DNA of 64,000 bases from Serendipita indica DSM 11827 (taxonomy: Eukaryota > Basidiomycota > Agaricomycetes > Sebacinales > Serendipitaceae), in assembly GCA_910890315.1 (NCBI GenBank), contig CAJVGD010000042.1, positions 2,170,001 through 2,234,000 of the forward strand, written 5' to 3'. The translations under genes were made by a program, and so were the position numbers. Shown piece by piece: positions 1 through 11,629 of this stretch (position 1 is its first letter; each line of letters begins with the position of its first letter). Under the pieces are notes generated by a model. The model was not told where the DNA came from, searched no databases, and was given only the letters and a program-made list of their open reading frames with translations.

Positions 1-319
1 TTCAGACCAGACGAGGCGAAGTTCAAGGTGCGTGCGTCGTTTCTGTTTCGAACACACTCGAGTAAAGTATGGATAGTTGAGTGGCAATGGAATGGCATAG
101 GCAATAGAAACGGGCGGTTCCGAGGCGCGCGTCTCTTGAACCCCTACCACTTTCCCGACTATGTTTAAGAAGGCGACCAAGGTCTTGCTATATTTTATTT
201 GCCACGAAACGGAACCAGAATCCACTTTGGTACGCTTATTCTAATCTTCAATTCCTCACCTGACGCTTGGCATCGCCGAATAGCAACCCAAATTAACAGT
301 AAATGAGAATAACGCGTAG
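1..319. other. Intergenic, no supported gene
   Basis: No convincing reading frame or RNA gene is visible. The stretch lies just 5' of the first F-box gene. It should contain that gene's promoter and probably a small first exon carrying the start codon, because the F-box exon appears to begin after a splice acceptor near 318-319. I could not fix the first exon. Confidence 0.4.
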
Positions 320-1618
320 CTGCCACTCTGCCAAACGAGCTATTGTATCTCATATTCTCGCATCTTCCATATGATCCGCTCTATGACGACTGGCCGCGCT
401 GGCCATTATCCTCTCCCGCTCATGCCTTGCCGTTAGTATGTCGGCATTGGAGATACCAGCGACATCATCACTATATGCCGCCGTCGAACTGCGGACCATT
501 GCCCAGGTCCGCTCATTCTATCGAACGATTCTTCAATTCCGCATCTTGCGCCACTCGTCAAGACTCTGTTCTTACCTATCCACCCGCGGAAGCCCTGTCC
601 AGCCTCGGTGGTAGACGAATGTGATAGACTGATGCGCCTTTTGCCATGCTTGGACGAAACGTCGTATCAGCTGGACTCTCACCGTATCAACTTTCCAAAC
701 ACGGCTGGTGCAGATAATCAAAACAAAAACGCACTTGTTCGCTATCTAGGTCTCGCCGCATGCACAGCGCAAGTCGGGCCCGGATTTCCCGACATATCGC
801 GTGAGTTTGGAGGCCTACGGTGCTTACTTCTCAGCGGATTCCGAATTCGCCAGCGTGTCGACCCTGCGGTAACGCCACCTCTTCTACAACTCGAAGAGAT
901 TACCATTGTGGGCGACGATAGCTTCCCTTACCTCGACGACTGGCTCTGCGGCTCGCCCCGTCTGCGTACACTTTGCGTGGCATCCATCTGGGATCAACAG
1001 CCATCTCCTCCGGTGAGAGTCTTGAGGACAAAGCGCATTCATTACATCGCCATCGCTGGGTGCTACACGGATCATAGCTACCACCTATCGTGGCTCGGCA
1101 TTTCCGACGCTCTCCGGATTTTAAACGTCTCTGCGGACGTCTTCCATAGTACCTATCCGCAGTTCCCAACCGAATTGGCGGAGATGAAGATTTGGGTTGT
1201 TAAAGGGATACCCCTCAACACAGACATGTTTATCCAATACCTTGAGGGTGGTCCAAGGATTGGAAGACTGATTCTCGAGGTGGATGTCCACCTGGAGAGC
1301 TTTTCAAACGCAAAGGAAAAGATCATCGAGGTCTGTAAGCGGAAAGAGATTCCGCTATGCATTGACGTTGGACAATGTGACTGCGAAGCGGGTGTGTTAT
1401 ATTCATATATATCGGTTTTCCGAATGTTCTGACGGTTTTCAGAGATAAAGCCAGAAGAACCTCCAGAAATCCCGAAAGGAAAGGTTTCTCAGTTATGGTT
1501 GCAGACACTGGCGGCTGCGAAACATATCGTCGGAAAGCAAAAGGATCCAGTCGTTAGTGACGAAGAGAGGGCAATCCTTGAGTGGGAGACTGATCAGCAG
1601 CTGCCAGCCAGTCTCTGA
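320..1618 (+). CDS. F-box / LRR-like protein, family I (frame broken)
   Basis: Probable substrate-recognition subunit of an SCF ubiquitin ligase. An N-terminal F-box is visible (ATLPNELLYLIFSHLPYD, then a VCRHWR motif), followed by a leucine-rich region typical of basidiomycete F-box proteins. The frame is not continuous: it changes by one base near 453 and again near 553, then stays open to 1391. A 51-bp GT-AG intron (1392-1442) joins an acidic last exon ending at 1618. Neither frame change can be an intron, as no GT-AG pair lies there. The start codon is probably on an unidentified upstream exon. It is closest in plan to the F-box genes at 11630-13046, 15304-16652 and 34255-35615. Function beyond the F-box fold is unknown; the two breaks are either assembly indels or decay. 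Confidence 0.65.
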
Positions 1619-1935
1619 TCCATCCATTGGCCGGGTTTGTGGACCTCAAACGGTGTTTTCTACGTATGCATCTCATACTTGAGTAGCGACTTAGTATCGT
1701 TGTTTATCCCAACAGAGAGACGTTTGCCCCAGACATTTCTTAAGCCCTTCCCTGAATACTACCCTTCTGGGTGCCCGCAGTACGAACACTGAGCGGCGCT
1801 AATCAGATATTATGAAGCAGACGGCAATTGTATAACACCGCCGTTCTCTACAAGTCACAACCTTGATTAGAAGCACATATATTTTCCCTGAATCAGACCC
1901 TTCTCTTTCTCAGGCTTTGAAACTTGGACCCGCCC
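1619..1935. other. Intergenic, upstream of monooxygenase 1
   Basis: About 317 bp with no reading frame. A pyrimidine-rich run (tttccctgaatcagacccttctctttctc) is avoided here as a long quote; it sits around 1885-1915, shortly before the start codon, as is common in fungal promoters. Nothing else was recognised. Confidence 0.35.
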
Positions 1936-3764
1936 ATGGCAGAACCGACCAAAGTGGTGATTGTTGGCGCGGGTAAGGCTATCATAAACGCTGAGTACTT
2001 CTAACATCCGAATAGGATGGAATGGGTTGATGGTGGCGAAGACGTACCTGAAAATTAACCCAGCTATTTCGCTTACAATTCTCGAGGCGGAAAGAACGCT
2101 CGGTGGAACATGGTCCGGTGACCGTGTCTACCCAGAATTCCACACACAAGTCCCCTATGGTCGCTACGAGTCATGTGACTTTCCAATGACACGCCCGCCA
2201 GCTGCGCCGCGTGCAGGTGGAGACTTCATTCCGTCCCTTCGTGTCCACGAATACCTCGTAGAGTTTGCGCAGCGATTCAATATTGCAGACAAGATAACCT
2301 ACAATACTTCAGTCGAGCATATACAACGTCATGAAGATGGGAAGGGATGGAAACTCGACATCCGGAGAGAGAACGGTGAGCGAGAGGTTATCATCTGCGA
2401 TAAACTCGTCGTCGCGACTGGTGTCCACTCGCTACCAAATGTCCCAGATATTCCGACTTCAACGGAAGAGCCTTTTGTTCCCTTGTCGTTTCACTCTCGC
2501 TACGTCGGCCGGCACTACGATGATATCCGTTCGCCGTCTGTGAACGTTGTCACTATCTATGGCGGAGGAAAGTCTGCATATGACGCTGCTCAGGTAGCAT
2601 TGAACGCAGGGAAACATGTTCACTGGGTAATACGCACAAGTGGATCAGGAGCAGGCGCACTTGCCTTGCCTGAAATTAATGGCAAGCCAGCCACCGACAT
2701 GCTCTTCACACCCGCGATGGAGTTCAACAATCCGCATCCGATGAGAAACACTTGGTGGGATTGGTTTTTCCATAGTGGCGGTAGTAGGATTGGATATTGG
2801 CTTCATTGGGCTGTAGCTGGCTTGGCGAGTCGAATGATGCTCAGCAAGTGGAGATACGACGAAGGAGTTATGAAGAATCTTAAGCCACCGTTTGTGGATC
2901 GCATGTGAGTCATTGCTTCAAAGTGAGGTGACCAATTATGATAAACGACGCGCAGATACTTCTGGCACAATTCTTCCGTTCTCGCATTACCAGGACCCGA
3001 ACTAATAGATAAAGTCCGGAACGAGGATGGAATCACGATTCACCGCGCAGATATTACTCGACTGTCCGGGCGCACCATACACCTGGCAAATGGCACAACA
3101 CTCGAGACGGATATTTTGATCTACGCCACTGGGTACAACATTCATCATACCACATTCTCGGAACGTGACTCTTGGGAGTTGGGACTTCCAGTCAGAATTG
3201 ACCGCATACCCGTGATTGCGCCTGGAACATCATGGCCTACAGAATCCATGGAACGGGCCGACCAAGAGGTTCTACAACGCTTCCCTCGGCTGAAATCCAC
3301 CTGTGAAGTCAAGAAACCGACATGGACGCAGTATAGAATGTACAGATACATTCTTCCCTTTGAGCTACTTAGGAGGCGTGACAGATCCCTCGCTTTCGTT
3401 GGCTACATGGGAGGAGGAACGATTATCGGCGCGGATGTCAGTGCGTTATGGGCTGTTGCGTGGATGGAAGGAAAGTTGGAGATCACGAGGGACTTTGAGG
3501 AGATGATCAAGGAGTCCGAAGTTCTCAATGCCTTCTTGAAGCGTCGATACATCAATGCGAGTCAAGAGGCTCCATACTTGCCTTTCGACGGCACGGTGGT
3601 ACGTTCGGTTCTCGTTTGAGTATTCAGAACCTAACCATATCTAGATTATTCGCGAAATGATGAAGGAACTTGACGTTCCCCACCCAAATTTGGGCGCTTG
3701 GACGCCGCATTTCCCTTCTGCATATAGGGGTATAGTAGAGACTTGGCTAGCTAAGCATACCTAA
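1936..3764 (+). CDS. Flavin-containing monooxygenase-like protein 1
   Basis: Predicted FAD- and NADPH-dependent monooxygenase that adds oxygen to a small substrate I cannot identify. Four exons (1936-1972, 2016-2904, 2956-3598, 3645-3764) join in frame to 562 aa. Visible motifs in order: FAD-binding VVIVGAGWNG at residues 7-16, EAERTLGGTW next, an FMO-type FxGxxxHxxxY-like element (FHSRYVGRHY, about 171-180), a second Rossmann loop GGGKSAYD for NADPH (about 195-202), and the ATG-containing segment YATGYNIH near 365. The start is the ATG directly before the FAD motif. A close paralog (4059-5974) follows in the same direction and another lies at 9538-11441 on the minus strand. No membrane segment or signal peptide is seen. 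This copy is the intact one of the three. Confidence 0.9.
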
Positions 3765-4058
3765 GGCGCTCCATGTGTACGTTATCCAGTGGTCAACGAG
3801 ACTTGAACTTGACCGCATTGCCAAGCTGATGAAATATGATTGGGCACTTTATCATCTGTTAAAGGATATCTTTTTCAGTGATTTAGTAGAAAAACCACCA
3901 TCCTTTGTCCACTGGAGGATCGACTCTTCAACATTGCTCAGACAATTCTACAACGCCACCGGTTTGGGGATAATTAGTGATGCGTCTTCATAGAGAATCG
4001 TACAGATATAAGACTGGATGAGAATGTTTGTGTAATTCAGTCCATCTTGTTCACATCC

Positions 4059-5974
4059 ATGACGGAGGAGACTCGTCCTCGTGTTGTCATTGTTGGACCT
4101 GGTCAGTATTCTCTTCAGTATGTTATAATCATCATCTGACTCTTTCTCTTTGCAAACAGGTTGGAGCGGCATCACACTCGCGAAAACGTCAGTATTCATA
4201 TATGCACGGATAACGCATTCTAACACGGCCAAGGTACCTGCAGCTAGATTCCGAAGCCCCAATCACGCTTCTGGAAGCGGAGAGAACGCTTGGAGGAGTA
4301 TGGTCCGCTGATAGAGCTTACCCAGAGCTCCAGACCCAGGTACCTTATGGACGCTACGAGTCTTGGGATCTACCCATGTCTCGTACAGACGGCGTCAAAC
4401 CTGAGCGAGCAGACTTTATCCCGTCATGCCGAATGCACGACTAACCTTGTGGAGCTGGCACAAAAATTCAACGTCATGGACAAAATTCGGTTCAATATCT
4501 CTGTCACTCATATTGAGAGACATGAGAATGGCGTTCAATGGAAACTTCGCGTCACAGATACCTCCAAGGGAGCTGAAGAGGAGATTATCTGCGACAAACT
4601 GGTCATCGCCACGGGCGTACATTCGTTGCATAAGATTCCAGATATACCATCTGAGAATTTCACACCTCTCACGATTCACTCGCGGTTCGTTGGACAACAT
4701 TATCACGACCTGCATTCCCCGGACATCCAGGTGGTGACGGTATATGGCGGCGGCAAGTCTGCATACGACGTAGTTCAAGCTGCATCGAATGCAGGAAAGG
4801 ATGTACATTGGGTGATACGAACCAGTGGAGCCGGTGTTGGTGCCATTGTCGGGCCAGAGTTTCTGGGACAATCGACCGTCGACAGCCTGTTCACTCCTGC
4901 GATGGATTATCTGAATCCGCACCCGTTGCGTGCTTCTTGGTGGGACCGGTTCCTCCACAGTGGGAGGAACCGGTTTGGATATTGGCTCCATTGGGGTATA
5001 ACAGGTCTTTTCAGCAATATCTTTACCAATTTGTGGAGGTATGACGAGAATGAGAGGCTCAGAAGTCTCAAACCGCCATTTCTGGATCGCATGTACGTTG
5101 CACATTCCCCGCTGGAGTAGTTGTTGATGGTAATGCCTAGTATATATTGGCAGAATGCACCATTGCTCGCCGTATCAGGCCCAGAATTGATCAAAAAGAT
5201 ACGTGCAGGAGACGGTATCAGTATTCATCGGGCGGAAATCGTCAAAATCTCCAGACAGACCATCCATCTCGACGATGGTTCGTCATTGCAAACGGATGCC
5301 CTGGTCTACGCCACAGGCTACAGCATTCATCATCCCATATTCTTAGAAAAGGATTCATTCGAACTCGGTTTACCTGTTCGCATTTCTCAAATACCCACCA
5401 TCGCGCCCGATGCCTCGTGGCCGACGCAGGATATGCTTGATGCGGACAAGGAGGTCCTCGAGCGGTTCCCTCGTCTACGCGATCCACCTATCCAACCCAA
5501 GAGTCCAGAATGGACACAGTACCGGCTCTATCGCTTCATTGTCCCATTTCCACTACTTCAGAGGAATGATCGGTCATTAGCCTTTGTTGGGTATTTGGGC
5601 GGGGGAACTCTCAGCCTCGTAGCGGATGTGAGTGCCCTTTGGGCCGTTGCTTGGCTGAGTGGACGACTGGAGATCAAGAGGCCGTATGAGGAGATGGTTC
5701 AGGAATGCGACTTGCTCAATGCGTTTCTCAAGAGGCGTTATATCAACGCAAGCCAAGAGGTTCCATACATGCCGTTTGAAGGGCTCACGGTATGTATATC
5801 GGTACGTAATTCGTAGCTGGCTAACGTTGGAAGCAGCTTATGAAACAGATGCTGGACGAGCTCGGTCTTGAGCCGCCAAACTTGGGGGTGTGGAGACCGC
5901 ACTTTCCAAAGGCGTACAAGGGGATTACGGAGACGTGGTTGGCAAAGAATGCCGAGTATACCCAGAGACAATAG
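4059..5974 (+). CDS. Flavin-containing monooxygenase-like protein 2 (frame broken)
   Basis: Tandem paralog of the preceding gene, 294 bp downstream. Exons read 4059-4101, 4160-4187, 4234-5092, 5141-5789 and 5837-5974, so it has one more intron than copy 1, splitting the segment after the FAD loop. Motifs are retained: VVIVGPGWSG, FHSRFVGQHY-like HSRFVGQHY, GGGKSAYD, YATGYSIH. Near 4441 one extra base brings a stop codon into frame (after RMHD); the frame that continues (NLVELAQKFN) matches the paralogs exactly. No other interruption exists over about 560 codons, so an assembly error or a very recent mutation is more likely than old decay. Substrate unknown. Confidence 0.8.
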
Positions 5975-6535
5975 CTCACCCGTCGCTTGGTTGTAGTCAC
6001 CATAACTCTTGTAAAATAGTGAAATGCTGAATAAACATGGCTAGACCCCCAGTTTTGCGTTTGTGGCCGGTCGCCCCCGTGTCGCTTGCTTGGCCTCGCC
6101 GGTGTCAGGCCATTTGCCCAACTCTTGACCTTCTCCTCGACCGCCCTTTTCTTCCCCACTCTTTTCTCTTCTCGTATGTTTTCTTTTTCAGCAACAACTT
6201 GTGCATTTCCTGACTCTTCCTTTTCTCCCGGCTCGCTTTTTTGGTGTCTCGCTGCCGCGGTGCTGCCTCGGGCTCAGTGGACGTTGGGTATACTGCCGTC
6301 GAACAGTGCGACGAGCACATTCGAGACGATTTCAGTAAGCATAAACACCCTTTCCGTCCCCATGAAACGCAATCCCTGACGAATCCCGATTCAGTCTCGG
6401 TCCACAACACGAAAATCGACGATTAATCTCCTCCGACGACCGGCATCTGCAATCCCAAGCAATATCGTCATACGTTCCAAGTTACTCTCCCCTCAAATCT
6501 GGTTTCATTATGTTCGGAAGGCGGTTACGTTCCGT
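5975..6535. promoter_or_regulatory. Intergenic region upstream of GH5 gene
   Basis: About 560 bp without a supported gene. The part from roughly 6110 to 6240 is strongly C/T-rich on the plus strand, a composition often seen before start sites of expressed fungal genes. I see no unambiguous TATA box and no named operator, so the promoter call is inference from position and composition. Confidence 0.35.
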
Positions 6536-8459
6536 ATGTCCGCACCTCTCGCAGTTATGATTCCTAACAGCCGGTCAAAACAGGTTTTGTTTGCATTCCT
6601 ATGTGTGTCGCCAGTGCTCGCTTTACCCGAATGGACGCCTCCGCTCAGCACGCGTGGCCGTTATGTCGTCGACGCGACGGGCGCACGCTTCAAACTCCAC
6701 TCCGGCAACTGGCACGGTGCATCTGGGACTTGGACCGGAGTTGGTGACCAAAACAACGATGACAATTCACACTATAACGAAAACTCGCACAATCTGCCGC
6801 TTGGCCTACAGTACATGCCCATCGACACCATTCTCGACGCTTTCGAATCACTCGGTATCAATTCCATTCGCCTGCCGTTTAGCAACCAGATGATCCATGA
6901 CCCGACGCCCATCCTGGATTGCTGGGTTGCAGCCAACAGCTCAGGGCATGACGCCTCTCCAAGTCTACGTAGAGTGCGTCAAAGCGCTTACTTCCAGGGG
7001 TTTTGCGGTTATCCTGAATAACCATACGAATAAGAATCGATGGTGCTGCGGTGTAGGTGATGGAAACGAACGGTGGAATGAGAGTCAGACGACGCAACAG
7101 TGGGCAGACGATTGGGTGATGATGGTCAAGCTCTTCAAGGACAATCCGCGCGTTGTCGGTGCCGACTTGTACAACGAAGTCCGACGAGACGTCCTCATTG
7201 ATCCAAACTGGGGTTGGGGTGGTCCAGTGGACTGGCAAGCCGCATCACAATGGGCAGGCGATCGAATTCTCACAGAAGCGAATCCGGATATTCTCATCAT
7301 TATCGAAGGCATCAACTGGGTCGGCCTTCCTGTTGATGGTCTTCCACATGGACGACCGACGCTTAGCGGCGCAGCCACCATCAGCCATACGCTCGTTCAG
7401 TCGGACAAGTTGGTGTATGCGGCACATTTCTATTCGTATACAGGACCCAACCACAGCGGCGCGTTCGGGATAGGAGAGACCCATGATCCACGCTATCGAG
7501 ATCTCAATCTGCAGCAGTTGAGGGATGTCGTAGAGTCGTCAGCGACATTTGTCGTCAACCAGCCGGACAAGCACTTTACACGGCCTCTTTGGGTGCGTTC
7601 TCCATGCTCCTTTACTCGTTTCCTTACGCCTCTGTAGATCAGTGAGTTTGGTATTCCAGGACGCGGAATCATATCCGATGCGGACAGAAACTGGTTCGAC
7701 AACTTCCTCTCCATTCTCAAGACCAACGACCTCGACTACGCCTTCTGGCCACTGATCGGTTATCTACGCAACGGACAAGGCAACGGTTGGGCGTTGATCA
7801 ACTACGACCTCTCGAACAACCGCCAGGATTCGCTTAATGACGGCAATGACTGGCGGCGTGATCGATGGTACGACCTTGTCAACGCCACGACACTCAAGGG
7901 AAGTGTCAACAACTCGACCAATTGGCGGATGATCAACGTTGACCGCGGTGACTACATCAAGAGTAGCACTATTGTCAACAAAAAATGGGACTGGGATAGC
8001 GGCGCACGAAAGGGAGCGTGTACGGACAACTTGCGGCTGATTGGCCTCAGCCGAAGTCTGCATCGTGGGCTCTGTACAGATGCAGTCTATGGTTCCCAGC
8101 TGTGGAACTCTGCGAGAGACACCGTCGTCGTGACCAACGAGCAATACGTTAGCACGGACTGGGCCTCACGATATACAAAACTTCAATGCCCACCTGATCA
8201 CTTTGTGATTGGATACAGTTTCCGCGGCTCCAGGCCAAGTTCTGTTGTCTGTGCAAAGTCGGACAGGCAAGGTGGGCTAGGAGGCAGGGGACGAACAATG
8301 TGGTTCGATCGTGGTGACTCGCGAGGAAGTGGTGGTGGCGGCGACTTTGCGGTCCAGGATTACAAGGGGCAGTGTGCCGACGACGAGTACATTGCTGGTA
8401 TCGCGTATACAAACCGCGTGGACGGGGGCGCACCCGCAGCGTTGTATTGTCGGTCGTAA
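6536..8459 (+). CDS. Secreted GH5-family glycoside hydrolase with Cys-containing C-terminal domain (frame broken)
   Basis: Predicted secreted cellulase/beta-glucanase-type hydrolase. A hydrophobic N-terminus (QVLFAFLCVSPVLA) looks like a signal peptide; either M1 at 6536 or M8 at 6557 may be the start. The TIM-barrel GH5 pattern is seen in order: LHSGNWHG, SIRLPFSNQM, the acid/base region ADLYNEVR (most GH5 have NEP; here NEV), HFYSY, and the nucleophile region SEFGIPG after an intron (7593-7637). After the barrel, about 130 residues form a Cys-containing module with two similar halves, one around DHFVIGYSFRG and one around DEYIAGIAYTNR, each closing in a cysteine segment (VVCAKS, ALYCRS). 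The frame shifts by one base near 6945, between NQMIHDPTPILD and GMTPLQVY; flanks match the family. It sits inside the monooxygenase group without obvious functional link. Confidence 0.85.
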
Positions 8460-9537
8460 GTCCTTGAATTTCTTTTTGTTTGATCCATCACCCTCCCTGC
8501 TACTCCTACCTTGTCCCATAAACATTCCATCTCCATTTGGGCCAAATGCCCACCACGCTCTTTCATATCATTCACGGTCTCTCCTGCATTCACGATACGC
8601 AATTTCTACGACTCGACGATCTTTTCTCTGGGCTCATAATCACGCCTGTCCTTCACTCTGTTGTTTATACCGCTCGAGCCATGCTCGAATGACGTCTACA
8701 AGTAGTGTTTGATGCAATTGCTTGGTTCCCATCGCTTGCGATCCGAAACCCTTCCTGTTCCCTTCCCGTTGATTAGAATCCGCTGATTCATCCACGTCTT
8801 CCCTTCCCCTCTATTCAAATGTCAAACTGCAAGGAACAAGCTAACGCATGGTAACCCCACGCAGGTCCTTCCACTCGGCGTCGTCGGCCCTTCGCAGCTC
8901 CGGATCACCGGCGCCGGTTCAGCTCTTTGGCGTAGTGCTCGGCGTGATTTGGCTGCGGTGGTTCTTGGTCATCTAGGTGGTTGCGGGGATGCATTGTGGT
9001 AGGAAACTGCTGGGTTCTTCCTCGCCTTCCATCCGGATGCGCGCATCCATGTGGGCGCGTGTATTTCATCGACAAAATCAACATCACGTCCTTTTTGCTT
9101 CTTCAATGTCACCACCTTCAGTATCACTATGGACACCCATACCTTTCAAATCAATCACTCTCACGATAACTTATCTTCCTTTTCACTCAGATCCTACGAG
9201 TTGGTTAATCATCCTGGCTTTCTCCTGCAATTCTTTCTCTTCACACCTCATTCATCTTTTCCTTCGCGCAAGTGCTGTCGCGTTGGATTCCCTCCCCTTT
9301 ATTTCAATATTGCGCTCAATCTCCGGCTCTCACTCACATCTATCCAACTCGAACCGCATCTATCCAACTCCACTCGCATCTCTCTTCAATCCAACGCATC
9401 TCCGTTTGGCGTCAACTCTTTCTCACCTTCACTCTATGGCGATTCCTCTCCTCATGACGGATCCTGCTCACGACGATCTTACGGCTTGTACATTTCGGTT
9501 GCTCTCTAAATAGATCTGTTTCCCACCAACTGGGTCC
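8460..9537. other. Intergenic, convergent 3' region
   Basis: Just over 1 kb between the 3' ends of the GH5 gene (+) and monooxygenase 3 (-). The sequence is C/T-rich with a short direct repeat (catctatccaactc, twice around 9347-9375). Open frames here have low-complexity composition, no conserved motif and no good splice structure, so I call no gene. Confidence 0.4.
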
Positions 9538-11441
9538 TCATGAGTGTACAGCGAGCCATTTCTCCACGATTCCGCGGTAAAAGATGGGGTATCTAGGTGT
9601 CAAGGCACCCGCTTCGGGTAGCGATACCTCGAGCTCTTCCAGCATATAATTAAGAATCTACTCTTGCATTAGCTCCGAGTTTTAGTGAAAACGGAAAGTG
9701 ACTCACCGTCATCCACTCGAATGGGAGGTATGGGATCTCTCGACCGGCATTGAGATACCTTCGTTTGATGAACGCATTGAGGAGGTCACATTCCTTTTCC
9801 ATCTCATCCATATCTCTCTCGATGTCTAGTTTGCCCGTCATCCATGCCACAGCCCACAATGCGCTGACATCGCCAATGATGCAAATTGCTGCTCCTTGCA
9901 GGTAACCGACAAAGGTGAGAGATCTATCCCTCTTCTTCATCAAAGGAAAGGGGAGAATAGAACGGTAAAGACGGTATTGCGTATAGGTTGGTTTCTTTGG
10001 CTCGACCGGTGGGTTTGAGAGGCGAGGAATTTGGCCAAGACCTCTTTATCTGCCTCTTCCATGGCTTGTGTCGGCCACTGTGCGTCGTGGTTCCCTGTAA
10101 GTGAAGGGATATGGGAAATCTGGACAGGGAGCCCAAGTTCGTAGGCGTCTTGTTCTGAAAAGATGGGTTGATGGATGCTATATCCAGTGGCATAGATAAG
10201 CATGTCCGTGGTCAATGTCGTTTGATCTGCAAGGTGAACATGTCTCCCCGATAATTTTGTAATGTCCGCCCGGTAAATCGTGATACCGTCGCCGCGTCTG
10301 ACTTTATCCAGGATATCCATCGTTGGAACCGCGAGTAAAGGACCATTGTGCCAGTACATGCTGCAAAACCGTCAGTGGAGGATTGCGAGGAAGAAGCATA
10401 ACACCCACACGCGGTCCACGACGTCCGGTTTGAGCTTTCTCATTGCATCGTTCTCGTCGTAACCCATCTTTCCAGTGACGACTCTGCTCATGAGCCCAGA
10501 AATCGTCCAATGCAGCCAATATCCAAACCAGTTCTTGCCGCTGTGGAAGAACCTGTCCCACCACGTGTCCCGAAGCGGATGAGGATAGTTGTAGTCCATC
10601 GCAGGCGTAAAGATGATGTCGCTGATCGAACTGCCGCCAAACTCTGGAGTGGCCATTGCACCCATACCGGCACCGCTCGTCCGGATTACCCATTGTACTT
10701 GTTTCCCCGCTTTAGTAGCCGCGTGCACAGCATCATATGCAGACTTTCCTCCGCCATACACGGTGACTACCTTGATCTCTGGTGAGCGCATTTCCTCATA
10801 GCGCGCTCCAAGGAATCGTGAGTGAAATGTTGGAGGCTCAAAGCTCTCTGAAGGAATATCTGGAATGGTAGGAAGGGAAGTGAGACCCGTCGAGATGACC
10901 AACTTGTCGCAAACGATCGTCTCTTGTTCCCCTCTCTCGTTGAGCACGGTAAGGGTCCAGCGTACTCCATCTTCATGACGCTGCACGTGTTTCACAGAGA
11001 CGTTGTACCGAATCTTGTCGGCGATATTAAACTTGGTGGCAAACTCCTGCAAGTATTCGTGGACACGGTTCGACGGAATGAAATCGGCTGGCTCGCGTTT
11101 TGCGTTTGGTGGCCGCGTCATTGATAAGTCGCAAGACTCGTACGCTCCATAAGGTGCTTGAGTATGCAGTTCCGGGTACACACGGTCGGCCGACCACGTC
11201 CCGCCCAAAGACCTCTCGGCCTCGAGGACGGTGAGCGAGATGGTGGGATCAACCTGCAAATATCTGCCCAATGTAAATACCTTTACGCTAATCTGTGGTT
11301 GTAAGAGACAAAAGACTGACGTTTTCGCCACGGTCAACCCGTTCCATCCTAAATCCGAGAGACGTGTTCATTCAGAGAGTATGACGTGGAATAACTTATT
11401 TGCTGACCTGCACCAACGATGACAACTTTGTTACTGGACAT
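9538..11441 (-). CDS. Flavin-containing monooxygenase-like protein 3 (frame broken)
   Basis: Third paralog of the FMO-like group, on the minus strand. Exons read 11441-11408, 11348-11321, 11263-10409, 10360-9707 and 9657-9538, the same intron positions as copy 2. Motifs: VVIVGAGWNG, EAERSLGGTW, FHSRFLGARY, GGGKSAYD, YATGYSIH, then the C-terminal family segment SALWAVAWMTG and a last exon ending in KWLAVHS. Near 10030 one base is missing, between EVLAKF and the PPVEPKKP segment; both sides align with the other two copies. Shared introns show copies 2 and 3 are closer in gene structure than copy 1, which lacks the second intron. Confidence 0.8.
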
Positions 11442-11629
11442 GGTAGGGACCAAATTTGTGCTCGAGCTCTGAAATGAGACCGCGCTTATTCGCAGCAAGG
11501 GTCGCCAAGGCCCGCAGTCAGAAGTCCAATTCAAATTGGCATGGCGCTCCTTAGCGATGCAAATAGATAGGGTCAAGGCCAGCAAAGCTTACGTACATCC
11601 ATCTGGGGAGATTTTGAGTACTGTCAATC

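Noticed and set aside
3775-3993. Small open frame between monooxygenases 1 and 2
   Set aside because: No similarity to either neighbour, no motif, and it lies where the promoter of copy 2 is expected.
4416-5105. A 229-codon open frame on the minus strand inside monooxygenase 2
   Set aside because: Antisense to a conserved, motif-bearing exon; its own translation has no domain.
8977-9513. Overlapping open frames after the GH5 gene
   Set aside because: Composition is C/T-driven low complexity (Ser/Leu/His/Pro), three frames are open at once, and no motif or exon partner exists.
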